A stretch of DNA of 64,000 nucleotides from Batrachochytrium dendrobatidis JAM81 (lineage: Eukaryota > Chytridiomycota > Chytridiomycetes > Rhizophydiales): positions 408,795 through 472,794 of the forward strand of contig NW_006281103.1 of NCBI RefSeq assembly GCF_000203795.2, written 5' to 3'. Under the pieces are notes generated by a model. It made no database searches. It was not told the origin of the DNA and saw only the letters and a program-made list of their open reading frames with translations. Shown here in pieces: positions 1-11,923 of the stretch. Both the position numbers and the translations under genes were made by a program. Position 1 is the first letter of the stretch, and each line of letters begins with the position of its first letter.

Positions 1-373
1 CAGTATCTACATTTTGCAGCATATACCCAAATTGAATATCAAGCCAATATCCAAGATTTTGATTGGTGATTTCTTCGGTATATTTTGCATCAACTCCATC
101 ACATTGGTGAACATGTGTCTTGCACTGTATTGTATTGTATTTTGGGTGGAAAGGATGTTTGTTGATATATCTATTAAACTGTCGCTTTAACTTGCTTGCT
201 TGGTTCCAATGCTCTATTTGTAGTTGAATCAGTTGCTTGTACGCCTTTGTTGCTTCAACTCGACTCCTGAATCCTTGGATACGTTTTGTAAACCGCAGTT
301 TGACTTTGACGAGTTTAACATCAATATTCACCGTTGATCCAATCATTTTCATGATATTGTTATTGGGGTTTTC
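1..373 (-). CDS. partial unrecognised protein, runs off the left edge
   Basis: An open frame runs on the minus strand from the window edge to at least the ATG at 352 (about 117 codons). It can be extended to 373, where a plausible splice acceptor (TTGCCATTAG) precedes seven more in-frame codons. The product is basic in its first half (RFTKRIQGFRSRVEATKAYK) and has Cys and His further on (CKTHVHQCDG). Another open stretch upstream of 373 could be a preceding exon. I recognise no family. Neighbouring DNA holds other disrupted fragments, so this may be part of a decayed gene. Confidence 0.35.
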
Positions 374-607
374 CTAATGGCAACAATAAATCAACGACAA
401 AATTCAATCCGAGCATCTCGTAATGGACTCTGTATGAGCCAATTGAACCACTATTTTCGTCCAAGTCAGAATTACTTTGTAACAAGTTTCCAACAGGTTT
501 CCAACATTTTCAACGGGTTTAAATAATAATAGAAAGTAAATCCAATCCAATTGTTTGTTGATACCATTCCAAAATGGATTTTCTTGGGTTTATTCAAAAC
601 CACCACA

Positions 608-928
608 ATGACATTACACATCACAAGCACATCCTTAAAATCCAAGTATCTACAAACTTTGATCGTGAACTCGGTCTTGATCAAACCTAAAAACGGTCAA
701 AAGTATCATGTTGAACGAAATCTAATCAACCATCTTGTGAAAGTAGCAACCCACTATTTGTGCAATGATATTGAACCTATTACTCATGAAATCATACCTC
801 GATATATGCTCAAGTTGGACAACCCAATCAAGGTGGATCCCAACAAACTCTTGAAATCAAACATTCAATTCCTTGATGAAAAGTATCATTCAAAATCAAT
901 ACAAGCCACTTTATCATTGAATCAATGA
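608..928 (+). CDS. short hypothetical ORF, possible gene relic
   Basis: An open frame of 106 residues begins at the ATG at 608. The composition is protein-like but no family is recognised and no signal peptide or membrane segment is seen. A second short frame just downstream (962-1186) could be a continuation interrupted by stops, which would make this a degenerate gene. Support is the open frame only. Confidence 0.2.
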   Translation: MTLHITSTSLKSKYLQTLIVNSVLIKPKNGQKYHVERNLINHLVKVATHYLCNDIEPITHEIIPRYMLKLDNPIKVDPNKLLKSNIQFLDEKYHSKSIQATLSLNQ

Positions 929-1254
929 GTTGCTGAACAAGAGTTACTACAAGACATTGTATTGTATGTATATTTTACATTCTGGCTTAGTACTTTGATC
1001 AAAAGTCATCATCACACTGTAACGGACGCTCAGATCAATGTAGACCGAATGACTCATCATGTATTTAGCGATTCAGATGTTCTTGGTAAAGTGATGGGAA
1101 AACAGCACACATTACAGCATAAATTGTATCAAATGGTAATGAGTGCCGATGTAGACGCCAAATATGTTAAATATATCATACTATGAATCCGTAATCTTGA
1201 TGAAACCCAGCACCATTTCTTGAGTCAAGCAAATGCTGGAAAAACACATCCAGT

Positions 1255-1657
1255 TCATCGTTTGCCATGTTGACACTTGACTTGTTGTATCTGATATTCC
1301 AAATCTACCGCATACAGTGGTATTGTTGGTGAATCGTCAATTACATTCAAAGTATGTTTGATGGTTATTGTGGTATTATTTTCAAACGATTTGCTGATTT
1401 GAGGTAGCCAGTAAGTTATCATGATTGTATTGCTGGGATTTTGGTAAATATTAATTATTTTCAATAACCATTGACTATTTCCTATTTTGAATACTGGTAT
1501 CTGGCCATGGGATATGATGACAAATGACTTTAATGTGTCCAATTTCAATTCTGATTGTGATTGGGATTCCTGTTTTCATGCAATTGGTCAACGATTTTGA
1601 ATATTCATTTCCGTCGACCCAAAATACATTACATTCAGTTTTGAAACAAGTCTTCAA
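1255..1657 (-). pseudogene. probable frameshifted coding relic, Cys-rich at its start
   Basis: Two overlapping minus-strand frames (1475-1657 and 1255-1548) read as one protein if the frame changes near 1548. The first part includes KTECNVFWVDGNEYSKSL and continues upstream of 1657 as a Cys-rich stretch (CDYC, KPCLKTC). The second part includes SFVIISHGQIPVFKIG and ends in VKCQHGKR. A stop or frameshift separates them, though an unrecognised intron is an alternative. No family is recognised. Confidence 0.25.
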
Positions 1658-1668
1658 ACAAGGTTTTG

Positions 1669-2055
1669 ATGCAAGTTCTGTACAATAGTCACATCCTGTT
1701 GTTCTGGATTTGCAATTCTTGTCATGATTGTGTTTTGTCTACAGAAATACTGATGTTTAGCATTAACCATGTTCCAGATTCAACGTATTTTGTTTCTGCA
1801 TCAGATTCTCTAGGTTTTTATGGTTCATTCTCTGGTCATCCAAGGTGTTCTATGGCCATTGACGTGAATTCTGCATTGAAAACCTCGATTAAACAAATAT
1901 TCTGTGGTACCAATCATGAGCAAACGGATTTGGCAAACAAGGTCATTGAACAGCGCTACAACAAACGCATTGCAAACTATGATGAACTTGAATCATTGGT
2001 ATCAGAATGGGGTGGAAAGTTGGACGAGTCGGCTCATGCAAGAATCAAGTTTTAA
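1669..2055 (+). CDS. hypothetical protein fragment
   Basis: An open frame of 128 residues from the ATG at 1669. Its C-terminal half (NKRIANYDELESLVSEWGGK) has normal globular composition; the opposite strand here is closed by stops, so plus-strand coding is the better reading. No family is recognised. It overlaps the 5' side of the minus-strand Cys-rich relic, and both may be remnants. Confidence 0.25.
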   Translation: MQVLYNSHILLFWICNSCHDCVLSTEILMFSINHVPDSTYFVSASDSLGFYGSFSGHPRCSMAIDVNSALKTSIKQIFCGTNHEQTDLANKVIEQRYNKRIANYDELESLVSEWGGKLDESAHARIKF

Positions 2056-2699
2056 AAACCTGGCTAGTATTTACATTTTACTATTTATCAGTCATAAATG
2101 TAGAAGGTGTAAAACATGAGTTCAAGTATTGATTTTATCGAATTCATCAAGTTATTGATTGCAATAAATGAACGCTGACTAGATGTTGGCATGTACTACA
2201 CAAAAATCAACCAAATCATTGCAACTTTCAAGTACTATTTATTCAGTTTCAGTTTTAATGACATTGATTCATTTTTACAATCTTGGACAAAATATAGCAG
2301 TGATTATGGGTGAATCTCATCAATTGTGTTTGTTCGAGTCAGAGCATGAATCTGGCACGGTAAGCAACCAATCATTTCAGGTCATCCACTATTGTACGCC
2401 AAGTCTTTTATCCAGGATTGCACATCTCGAATAAACAGTGTGTGACAACTATGGACACATTTAGCAGTAATTGACGGTCAAGAAACTGGTATCAATGTTC
2501 CATGTATACTACCAAAGCGTGTAGTTTAATTGTGGTTGTTTGATTTGTACATATTTGTATGACTGAATGATATGGCTGCAGTTATTTAATCATTTCAGTA
2601 CAGGAATGAGACCTTGAATGTATATTGTAATCCAAACTTTATATTACAAATATTGTTTAAATTGACTCTTGGGATTGTCAGTCCAATAACATGCCATTA

Positions 2700-3280
2700 A
2701 ACGATCATTCGTTGAGTTGAGTGGTGATATTGGCTGTATTGGTTGGATAAACACTGTCGATTGTTGAATCAACACAACCATCATCATATGACACACAATC
2801 ATACTATAATGTTGAATCTATACTTTGTGCACTCTTAGTAATCATGCATTGTACGATCACCAAGTTTGAACTCACATTCATGTATTGTGTTTGACTGTCA
2901 ATATTGTCAATACAACTCTGTACACACATTTATTGTGTTTATCACCATCCAACTCAATCTCACCATTTCAATCAATCTTGGTCAATGTTGATGATTTACA
3001 CGCTAATTCATTATCCAATCTTGTCTGACATTATTATTGGCTTTAATCACGTTTGGTTTGTACAACTGCCATGAGTTGTACTACCATTATCATTGTGTAT
3101 TTGAACACCAAGTATTCCAATACATCAATAATACTACAGTGTAAACAGTAATACAGTCGATCAGTATTGTGACAAGACTTTTCATTCAAGTTTGTATTTG
3201 GAAATACTCGATGATTTAATCACCACACACTGTTTATTATGCATTTTAGTCTAGTGTTCCATTTTACGTGAATACAACTT
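2700..3280. mobile_element. degenerate inverted-repeat element (MITE-like), copy 1
   Basis: The right end near 3256-3277 reads TTCCATTTTACGTGAATAC, the same terminal motif as the cleaner copies at 30744-31086, 54541-54899 and 60758-61186. Internal sequence such as ATTGTACGATCACCA and CATCATCATATGAC is shared with copies near 50367 and 40730. The left end is not clear, so the start is approximate. No transposase frame is seen. The copy lies 3' of the CLYBL gene. Confidence 0.5.
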
Positions 3281-3365
3281 AAATGACAATTTATCTGGTA
3301 CTTTTCATATAGGAATTTCATTCAAATAAAACAACATTCGATACTCTTCCTACACTACTATAGTT

Positions 3366-5032
3366 TTAGTCGGCTTTTTTATCAATCTCGGCCATGGCTG
3401 CGGATTTTGCCAAAAGTTGCTGTGCCCATTTTACCACTGGAGCATCAATCATTTTTCCATCAATGTTGAATGCACCAATGCCAGCCCGTTTGTTTTGTTC
3501 AAATCCTTCTACGATGCGAGTTGCCTTTTCAATATCTACACCATTGCAAAGAATTAGACAAGGCTATTGCTGTATATGAGCATGACAAAAAGACACGGTT
3601 GATTCTGAAAAAACCAAGAGTTACCTGAAGCGGAAGGAGAGAAAAACTTGTGAATGGTTTGGATCTGTTTGGGATGAATTGCCTGTTTTCCCGTAAATCC
3701 GAATTGACGACCTTCAATGCATTCGTCAATCTGCAATTACAAATCATCAAGATGTATATGTTCAGTAATCAACCTCGACAAGCGAGATATATTCCAGAAA
3801 GTCCAAATTATTACTTACAAGTACATTTTCATTTTGAAAATCAACACAGACAAGATCAATAGACTGGATACCATATGCACAAGCAGTTGTAACGACTGTT
3901 TGTCTTGCATGAAGCATTTCCAATCGAGAAGGAGTACGTATCAAACTCAGATCAGCAATGTAATCCTCTGCCGCGACTTTATTTGAGTGGTAAATAATAT
4001 TTACCAACACATCAAGATGTTACTTGATCTGTCAAGTTGGTTTACATTTTAAATGTCAAAACAATAGGATTGAATGTGAATACTACTTACAAACCAATGC
4101 GTCGATACGAGGATCTGAAGATGCGATCCTGTAATTGATGTTAAAACTGTGCAAGCACATAGCACTTCAACAGTACACTTACTCTCTGATATTCAACAGA
4201 CCGAGCGCACTTTCAATCGATGCCATGATTCGAATATTTTCCCGACTAAATCCAACGGGAGTCAGACAAGAAGATGAGAATGAAACAGTATATCAACGCA
4301 TAAAGATTCTTACGTGGAAGGTGGAGCAATTGAATCAATCAGGCTCGAGATGGCATGAATGTCACGCACAGAGTTGACTTTTGGGATGAGAATGGTTTGC
4401 AAATTCTTGGATCGAAGAATGACATTCAAATCGTCCAATTCCAAACCAGAACCAACAGAGTTAATGCGAACAGCCTTTTCCGAGTGACCCACATCGAAGC
4501 TCTATCCAAACAGTAGAATATAAGCTAATTAAAGTAGAAAAGGATAGCAAATCCAAGTTTTACCTCGAGTGCCTATTGAGATTAGCCAAGGCATACAAGA
4601 CAGTTGTGAGAGTTATGAATACACAACATTTTTAAAAAGAATGAAATCTACCGAAAAAACCATCTGACGGGCAGTACCCTTGCAGCTCAAAGCAACACTG
4701 TCTTCCAAATCATAGATGAATGTATCGGGTTTAGCCTTGAGAGAAGAAGCCAGTTTTCTTTCATCACTTCCTACAACACAATGGAGTGAGTGCCAACACA
4801 AGTGTTTTATGAATACTATTCTAATTGACAAGTAGACTGACCAGGAACTACAATTACAAATAGAAACCAGTGAGTTGAATAACATGATTGGATTAGAATG
4901 AATTAGTATCAACTAGAATATACCATAAAAGATGGCACGACGAGAGTGGTTTGCTCTGGGAGCAGCAAGAACCGAAAAGGATCGCAGCTTGGATGGTTTT
5001 GGTATAGATTTCAAGGCAGAAAGCAACATCAT
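3366..5032 (-). CDS. CLYBL: citramalyl-CoA lyase (citrate lyase beta-like), mitochondrial
   Basis: Member of the HpcH/HpaI-CitE aldolase family; in animals CLYBL cleaves citramalyl-CoA to acetyl-CoA and pyruvate in mitochondria. My model has ten exons: 4924-5032, 4842-4847, 4652-4770, 4564-4572, 4314-4501, 4183-4245, 4091-4128, 3819-3976, 3625-3730, 3366-3535. They sum to 966 nt, or 321 residues, close to the usual ~340. The start MMLLSALKSIPKPSKLR is Arg/Lys-rich like a matrix presequence. Family motifs: FYVPGS, YDLEDSVA, KAVRIN, a metal-site Glu in ASIESALGL, FAAEDYIADL, and GFTGKQAIHPKQI. Exons 2 and 4 are only 6 and 9 nt long and restore the motifs exactly. The start is 79 bp from the divergent LETM1 start. 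Confidence 0.93.
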
Positions 5033-5111
5033 CGAATGAATTCGATATTGAATTTGCAATCAATTTATAATAATTTATAATCAAAAAGTTCAGTTTGCAA
5101 CACTCGCAAAC
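5033..5111. promoter_or_regulatory. shared divergent promoter of CLYBL and LETM1
   Basis: Only 79 bp separate the two start codons. The stretch is AT-rich (AATTTATAATAATTTATAAT on the plus strand) and must hold the 5' leaders and promoter elements of both genes. Co-regulation of two mitochondrial proteins is an inference from the layout. Confidence 0.5.
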
Positions 5112-7918
5112 ATGTATTCTCACCAAGCCATCACTGCCATGCATTCGACTGCGCCCATGTCACTCACTCGTCCCAACTCATCGCTTCGCATTGCCATCAC
5201 TCATTACTACACACTTGGTGGTTTGCTCTCGTTACCATCGCAATACACTCCATCAATTCGATCTATCCACACTATTAACCCTACAATCTCTTCGCATCCA
5301 TCTGTTCATGGTATGTCTTGAAACTTGTCAACTTTATACCTGCTTAATGTATTATATTACTCGTGTGATTTGAATGTTTAAATTCATTCTCTCTTGATAT
5401 GGTTTTAATACTAATGCAACTCTTTTAATTGATCAATTCTATATCTTATTGAACTGCAATATAATTAATTATTTTACTCATTGGTTACAGGCTCAGTTGA
5501 CCATTTGGTTTCGAGGTCAATGAGAATGAAAATACATGGATTTCCTTTGGCTACTTCTACAGTGGTCAATCCATTCCACTATTTAAATTCTCAATCATTT
5601 TCTACTGCTCCAACAGACATGTCTACTTCTAGATCTACCCCGTCTCAAAATACTACTTCCCCTGTAACTCCTACAGTAGTGCCAAAACCTCCTAAACCAG
5701 AAACCGCGATTGAAACTGCTATTCGTGAAGCCAAGGATGATGCTCTGCTTTCTTCAGAAACCTCTTCCAACTTGGTTGCTCCTACTGCTCCAAAAAAATC
5801 ACTTTGGGTTAGAGTCAAAGAAGAGGCAGTTCACTATTGGCATGGCACAAAATTACTTGGTGTCGAACTTGCAATCTCCAGTCGTCTGCTTGTTAAGCTT
5901 CTAAATGGTCACAAGCTATCTCGTCGTGAACAACGTCAACTCCGTCGTACTACTGGCGATCTGTTTCGTCTTGTTCCCTTTGTCGTGCTAGTTGCTGTTC
6001 CATTTTTAGAATTCGCTCTCCCACTTTTACTTCGCATCTTCCCAAACATGCTTCCTAGTACTTTTGAAAGCAAGTTTCAAGAAGAAGAAAAAAAGAAAAA
6101 ACTGCTCAAGGTGCGTTTGGAAATGGCCAGGTTTCTACAGGAAACTGTTGCAGAATCTGCCATTACTGGTAAATTAAAAAATGACACTGCCAAAGAATTC
6201 AACGAATTTTTTTTGTGTTATCGTACAAGTGGTCAAGTTGCTCCTTCTCCAGAAATTCTTCGCATAGCTCGCAAATTTCAAGATGAACTCACTCTCACCA
6301 ACTTGTCTCGTCCTCAACTGGTTAGCATGGCCAAGTACATGAATCTCAATGCCTTTGGAACAGACGCGTTTTTACGTCATTTAATTGAACGGAGACTTCA
6401 GTACTTTGCTGCTGACGATCGCTTAATTGCCTCGGAAGGCGTGGATGCTCTTACCATTTCTGAGCTGCAGCAGGTGTGTCTTGCTCGTGGAATTCGAACT
6501 GTTGGAGTTTCTCCTGCTCGTATGCGTAGTGAACTACAACAATGGTTAGACCTTCACTTGGTACATAAAATTCCCTCCTCATTGCTGCTGCTTTCACAAG
6601 CCTTTTTGACCACCGAGCGTCTTCCTGCTTCTAGCGATGAGGCACTCAACAGTCGTGCCGAAGCCCTACAAGCCACTCTTTCTTCGTTGCCTCACCAAGT
6701 CATCAATGAAGCTCAGCTCAAAGTGTCCGAGGCTGGTGGTGTAGCAACATACAAGCAAAAACTAGATGTACTAAAGGAACAGGAAGAAATGATTGCTGAT
6801 GAGCTTGAACAAGAAGCTGCTCAAGCTGCATCCAAGCGCGCCAAAGAAGAAGAACAGTCTCAACGACTCAAAGAGGAACAAGAGTCTGCATTAACTTCTG
6901 CTACTCAAATCATTACAGAGGTCAAGCCTGTAATTCTCAATGCTGATGCATCGGCTCAACCTACTATACAAGCCACTGTTGCCGACACGCCTACAGTTTT
7001 TGTTACGACTGCTACACCAGTTGAACACGCACAAGAGTCGACTGTTGCATCAACCCCAATTGTTGTTGTTGAGCCTCTTAGCGCATCCCCTTTGACTTTA
7101 TCCAATGCAGAGAATGAGCAGGTAACACGTATATTGTCATGTATTGACCAGATACTATTCTATATAAATATGCTAAACGTAAATCCTTGCTATATGGCAT
7201 TTAGGTTTCTAAATCTACTGCACCAATTTCCATACCCGTTTCTACTTTGCGGGTTGACACGACTGCTTCTGCAAGCCTTGAAACACCAGCACCATCACTG
7301 TCCGCTACAGAAGAGAAAATTTCTGGCAAAGAGCTTAAAAAACTGGGCGAGGCTTTGAAAACCATGACGGCTGGATCGGCCTTTTCAGATGTCAAGACTG
7401 TATTGGAAGACTTGAAGGAAGATCAAAAAGAGTACAAGGAAGACATTGAAGAATATCGCCAGGTGACTCAAAAAACATCATCTAAAACTGCCGATCGTCT
7501 TAGCAGTCGTGTCGACAAGATGATTTCAAACATTGAAAGCGAGCTTGCCAAGTACGACGTAGAAATTGGAAGCAAATTGAATTTAATTAGACCTGATGAA
7601 GCTGGAAATATGTCTATTCAAGATCTTGAAAGCATTTTCCCCTTTATTCGTGACCATCCCAACGATAATCGTATTAAAAAGATTTTGACTGATTTGGATT
7701 CGGACGGTGATGGCATGGTTGCTCTTCAAGAGATTCTTACTCTAGTGGAGGATGCCGACAACGAAGGCCATGGCGAAGTGTTACCTGACAAGCGTGAAAG
7801 CGAAAAAAAGGCCAAAGCTGCCGCTCCAGTCACTGCAACTGCCTCTCCCGTCTCTGAGCCCGCTATCCCAATATTGGACACTGCATCCAAGACCACCACT
7901 TTGAACACTAAACTCTAA
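5112..7918 (+). CDS. LETM1: LETM1/Mdm38 inner-membrane cation exchange protein
   Basis: Three exons: 5112-5310, 5491-7121, 7205-7918; 2544 nt, 847 residues. LETM1 proteins sit in the mitochondrial inner membrane, support K+/H+ or Ca2+/H+ exchange and bind mitoribosomes. The N-terminus is Ser/Thr/Arg-rich, fitting a presequence. The LETM core starts with LWVRVKEEAVHYWHGTKLL and has one membrane segment (LVPFVVLVAVPFLEFALPLL), followed by the ribosome-binding-like region with SRPQLVSMAKYMNLN. The C-terminal third has coiled-coil stretches and one EF-hand loop, DLDSDGDGMVALQEI, as in animal LETM1. The unusually long Thr/Val/Ala-rich linker before exon 3 is low complexity. Paired head-to-head with CLYBL; tail-to-tail with the MFI-like gene. 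Confidence 0.95.
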
Positions 7919-8333
7919 ATTTTTAAAAACTATTTTTTGATTTTGCGTGAATTAAGTCATTTATTCATTTTAGCCATGTAATTCTAGTTTTAATAGTAAT
8001 GCACATTTAAAGCAGCGTTTTAATGCTAAAATGCGTCTATATCGTGATCAGTCAAAAGCATTTCTCTTATAGAACGATCTGATCCATCTGATCTTCCTGA
8101 TACAGGTCTTTGTTTGCGAACATGTAAATCCGGTAAAAGTAAATCGGCCGTACCATTTAGAGATCTGCTATGTGGATTTATTTTAGGTTTTACATGTGAT
8201 GTTTCTGTCATTCCGCGCAACCGATTCAATGGTGCTGTCCGTACATCATTGACTCTAGTTTCGGTCATTTGATCACAGTCATTCAGCCATTCTAAATGAT
8301 ATTCCAATTTGTTTATACAAGTTTAGACTCTAT
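7919..8333. other. gap between converging genes, no supported gene
   Basis: This AT-rich stretch holds the 3' ends of LETM1 (+) and the MFI-like gene (-). A 93-codon minus-strand open frame (8026-8307) lies here and could be an extra 3' exon of the MFI-like gene. I found no splice pair that joins it in frame and no homology to support it. Confidence 0.4.
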
Positions 8334-10927
8334 TTAAACGTATTCCAGCATGATTGAATCAAACCATGTTATACGATTACTTTTTGGATGATGCGAGTGA
8401 GTTGTAGCCAAAACTGACCAATTTTCCTGATACGATTCAAAATCCAATGCACGAGTCCATTTGATCAAAAAATCCGAGTCAAATTCAGATTCCGCATCCT
8501 TCAACAACGCTTCAATCTCCTTTTCGTCACATGCGTGATTGAGCTGGTTGACTAATTCAGCTTTGGGATTGGATTTGGCTGTATGAGGCGGTGTATGAGT
8601 TGGATGAGTGTATTCACCATATCCACCAAGAGGCTTTAATTGATCTAGGTTGGTTTCTAATCCTTTTGTAATGTCGGATACAAATTCAAGTGGATCGGGT
8701 GGTGATGGAGCAGATATATAGACGGTTTCAAGCCCTTGCTGATAGATATGGCGCATCCAATCAAGCTTACGTTCTTTCCGTCGCTTGAGCATATCTTGGT
8801 GTCGTTTAAGTTTTATATGATGAAAAGGCCGTTTGGATTGAGTTGGTAGAATTGCATTGTGAAGATAGGTAATATTTGCTCCCCAGGTCTAAAGTTGAAT
8901 TAAAATCATTGTATTTAGCAATTGACGATATCTAGTGCAATACACGTTATAAAATCTTGAGCTGACGTACCGCATCAGATACGGGTCGCCATTCATTATT
9001 TTCAAACCGTTGATACCATTCCTCAGACTCGCTTGGTGGAGACAAAATATACCCTTTATGGAATCTTTGACGAGGCGTAATAGTTTTAATCTTTTCGTCT
9101 GTATAATTTCTTGGACTAAACGCATTCATATCAACAATAGACTTGTGCACAAACACTTTGTAGTAGATCGTTGGTGGAAATATATGCTGGATAGTGCAAC
9201 AAAAAGTATGCATGCATTGAATGAATGAAATTAGTGTAATGGGTCTATTAAAATCCATTCAAAAAAACAGTTTCCTACCCCGCCTAGCCGAAATCGGATA
9301 TGTGTACCAAGACTATCGTCCACATACTGAGCTTCTTTTGGATTGATAAACTTCAATAACCGCTTTGGATTGCCTTGCTCACTATATTTGATCAAATTGC
9401 GATAGAATTTATAAATGCGCATACTCTAGAGTATAATGGTAAATATCAGTGTTTTCATTCAAAAATATATCAATACTCGACATACGTAATCCAACTTTAT
9501 CTTACATAGTATCTACGCCAAACTCTTTGAATCTTGGATGCCGAGTTTTCAACCACTCGATCGCCCGCACGAGGTCGTTGGGTATAACGAACTAGCCGAA
9601 TTCGTGCCTCCAATTTAGCTTTAACGTTTGATTTATCAACACACTGTATCATGTTTTAAAATTGAATGGTTGAATACACAATCAATATAATAGACTGATT
9701 CATTTACCATGGTTTGAATTTCTACATATGCGCGACGAACAACAAAACATCGCCATATTGATTGGATATACGCTGCACAAAACTGTGAATATTCCGGAGG
9801 TATTATTTTTCGTTTATCAAAATAATGGCAGTATTGCAAATAGCGTCTCCACACTAATTCCTAGACATGAAATAGATGGTTAGTCAACGACACACTACTT
9901 TAAGCATGATTCATCTTACTTGAGTTGTGAGATCCTTGACGTCTGGAAGTCCTTCTAGAATCTTTGGAACTTCAAGAAATGTTTGTATAGAAAGTCGAGC
10001 ATGCATGACAGCAATAAATCGTTTTCTTGTTCGCCATCCACGGAAACAGCTTTGAATCAATAGCGATGCAGCGCTTCTTGCCAACTGAGTACGACTGATT
10101 TTTTCCATAGCTGACAATTCGCCATCCAGTACGGAATAAGGCTGACATGAATCTTTATGATACTGTCCAACTAAATTTGCAGATTTGGCTTGCTGATGCA
10201 TCAAATGCTTTGAAGCGTTATTGATCAATACAGCTGCATTTCCTTTTGATTCGCCAGCAACTTTGGGCTTTTGTTGGACAGAAGATACATTTGAAAAGCC
10301 TAAATGATGAGATGGGTCAACCCTTAATCTAGTACTTGTCTTGGTGTCGTGAAATAGGTTGGATTGTGAACCAACAGTTCCTATTGTAGCTGGCGTATTT
10401 CGTTGGGTATGAGATTGCAACCCCGCATGTGCTATTTCATGCACTGTATTGCGCTCCGAGATGGACCAACTTGAAGGTGTTATATTTCCCGCAAAAGTAT
10501 GCACAGTAGTAGATGGGTATGGTTTTGTATTGAATCTGAAAGATGGTTGATTGTGGGTTTTGTGGGTATAGACGCGCTTGTAGTTTTGAAAAGCTTCTGG
10601 ATCACCAAGAATATCCAGCGAAAGTTTCCTGATTGCCAGCTATAGTGTATCACAGTATGGGTTTAAATTAAGCAATTATAATAATAAATATCAAATGTTT
10701 GGTTTCAACTTGGCAGTGTTGTAAATTACCATTCTAGCATCTTTTGAATATCGCAATAGTTGTTCGAGATGGTGGTTTGGAAACACCGTTTTTGTCAGTA
10801 ATTCTATAGGATCAAACCCCCATATCAAATTCATGACTTCATTCTGTGTATTTGATATTGGTGATATTTCATTTATATGGTCAGTAGCAGTTTGATGGGC
10901 TGTTTTTTTACTCGGACAGTCTGACAT
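8334..10927 (-). CDS. MFI: MFI / C11orf65-like IQ-motif protein
   Basis: Seven exons: 10730-10927, 9920-10639, 9708-9860, 9506-9643, 9279-9425, 8971-9186, 8334-8888; 2127 nt, 708 residues. The C-terminal half matches human C11orf65 (MFI, reported to affect DRP1-MFF mitochondrial fission): RIYKFYRNLIKYSEQGNP, KFINPKEAQYVDD, HIRFRLGG, FPPTIYYKVF, NNEWRPVSD and KLDWMRHIYQQG follow in the same order. The first ~400 residues are extra relative to the human protein and carry IQ-type calmodulin-binding helices: LLIQSCFRGWRTRKRF, YIQSIWRCFVVRRAY, SKIQRVWRRYYV. These predict calmodulin or EF-hand partners. Start codons of this gene and the ATPSCKMT-like gene are 85 bp apart. The family assignment is firm; the function in a fungus is inference. 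Confidence 0.85.
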
Positions 10928-11012
10928 TTTAAAAAAGAACGACTAAAATATAATTCAATTTGTCGATAAATTCAAATACCCTGAGGGAACGGATAATCTA
11001 GATTTGGAATGC
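10928..11012. promoter_or_regulatory. shared divergent promoter, MFI-like / ATPSCKMT-like
   Basis: The 85 bp between opposite start codons must serve both genes. It is AT-rich, with no clear TATA box. Its presence is inferred from layout only. Confidence 0.4.
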
Positions 11013-11923
11013 ATGACAAAAGACAGACTCAGTTACCAAAAGGCTGCCATGTCGAATGATCAGACTGACGTAAATGAGTTTATGGCAGCCATAGAAGACT
11101 ATACAAACTCATCAACACAAGAATGCATTCAAACACGACCTAAACCTACCGTATTGGTGATTACTTTAGCAGCAATGGTAACAATGGTAGGAGTATCGAT
11201 GCCATTTGTTGTTTCGGCTTTAAACAATCGGATTCCATGGGTTCCTACCACAACTGAAAAGTCAACAGTGCTGTTTACTCATCTGGCACGATTGTGGATA
11301 GAAACAGGTGGAATATGGCCAGAGCAGCAACATTTAACTCGACAGGTATGCACTCTAACCAAGATAAATGCTGCATCGACTACAGCACCAAAACAGCCTA
11401 CACTCAAGTTTGTCGATATGGGATCAGGAGATGGTCGAGTTGTATTGGCTGCTGCACATTATGGACAGAAAAGACGATCGTTGGAATCTGATACACCACC
11501 GCCATTTCTGTTTGGTGAATGTGTCGGTATTGAACGGAATATAACGCTTTGGGCTTGGTCAATCCTAACTGCAAGATGCTGGCATTTTTTCACACCATCC
11601 AGAGTAACTTTTCTCAAAAACGACTTTAGACATGTAGATCTTTCAGACACGGATGTGGTCATGGTTTTTGGTGTACCTGCTTGGATGGTATGCGTTGACT
11701 TGGTTGATTTGTACAAGATGTATCTGAAGATTTGTTTTAAACTAACCCTATTGAAATTGTTTAATAGAAAAAGTTTGGAGAAAAGTTTGAAAGGGAACTT
11801 AGGCCTGGATCCATGGTAGCGACCAACAAGTTTCCAATACCCGGATGGCATCCATTGGTTACCAATACAGAGATGTTCATTTATCGAATTGGATTGCATC
11901 GTTTGAATGAACATAAAAATTAA
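11013..11923 (+). CDS. FAM173/ATPSCKMT-like protein lysine methyltransferase
   Basis: Two exons, 11013-11687 and 11768-11923; 276 residues. Known members (ATPSCKMT, ANTKMT) are mitochondrial class-I methyltransferases that methylate lysines of ATP synthase subunit c or the ADP/ATP carrier. Visible features: an N-terminal membrane segment (VLVITLAAMVTMVGVSMPFV, about residues 47-66), the SAM-binding motif KFVDMGSGDGRVVLAAA, a following acidic position in VGIERN, and a C-terminal PGSMVATNKFPIPGW block typical of the family. A second in-frame ATG at 11049 is an alternative start. Which subfamily and substrate apply cannot be decided from sequence. Confidence 0.85.

Noticed and set aside
8026..8307. 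93-codon minus-strand frame after the MFI-like stop
   Set aside because: No splice pair joins it in frame to the MFI-like gene, and no family motif is seen.
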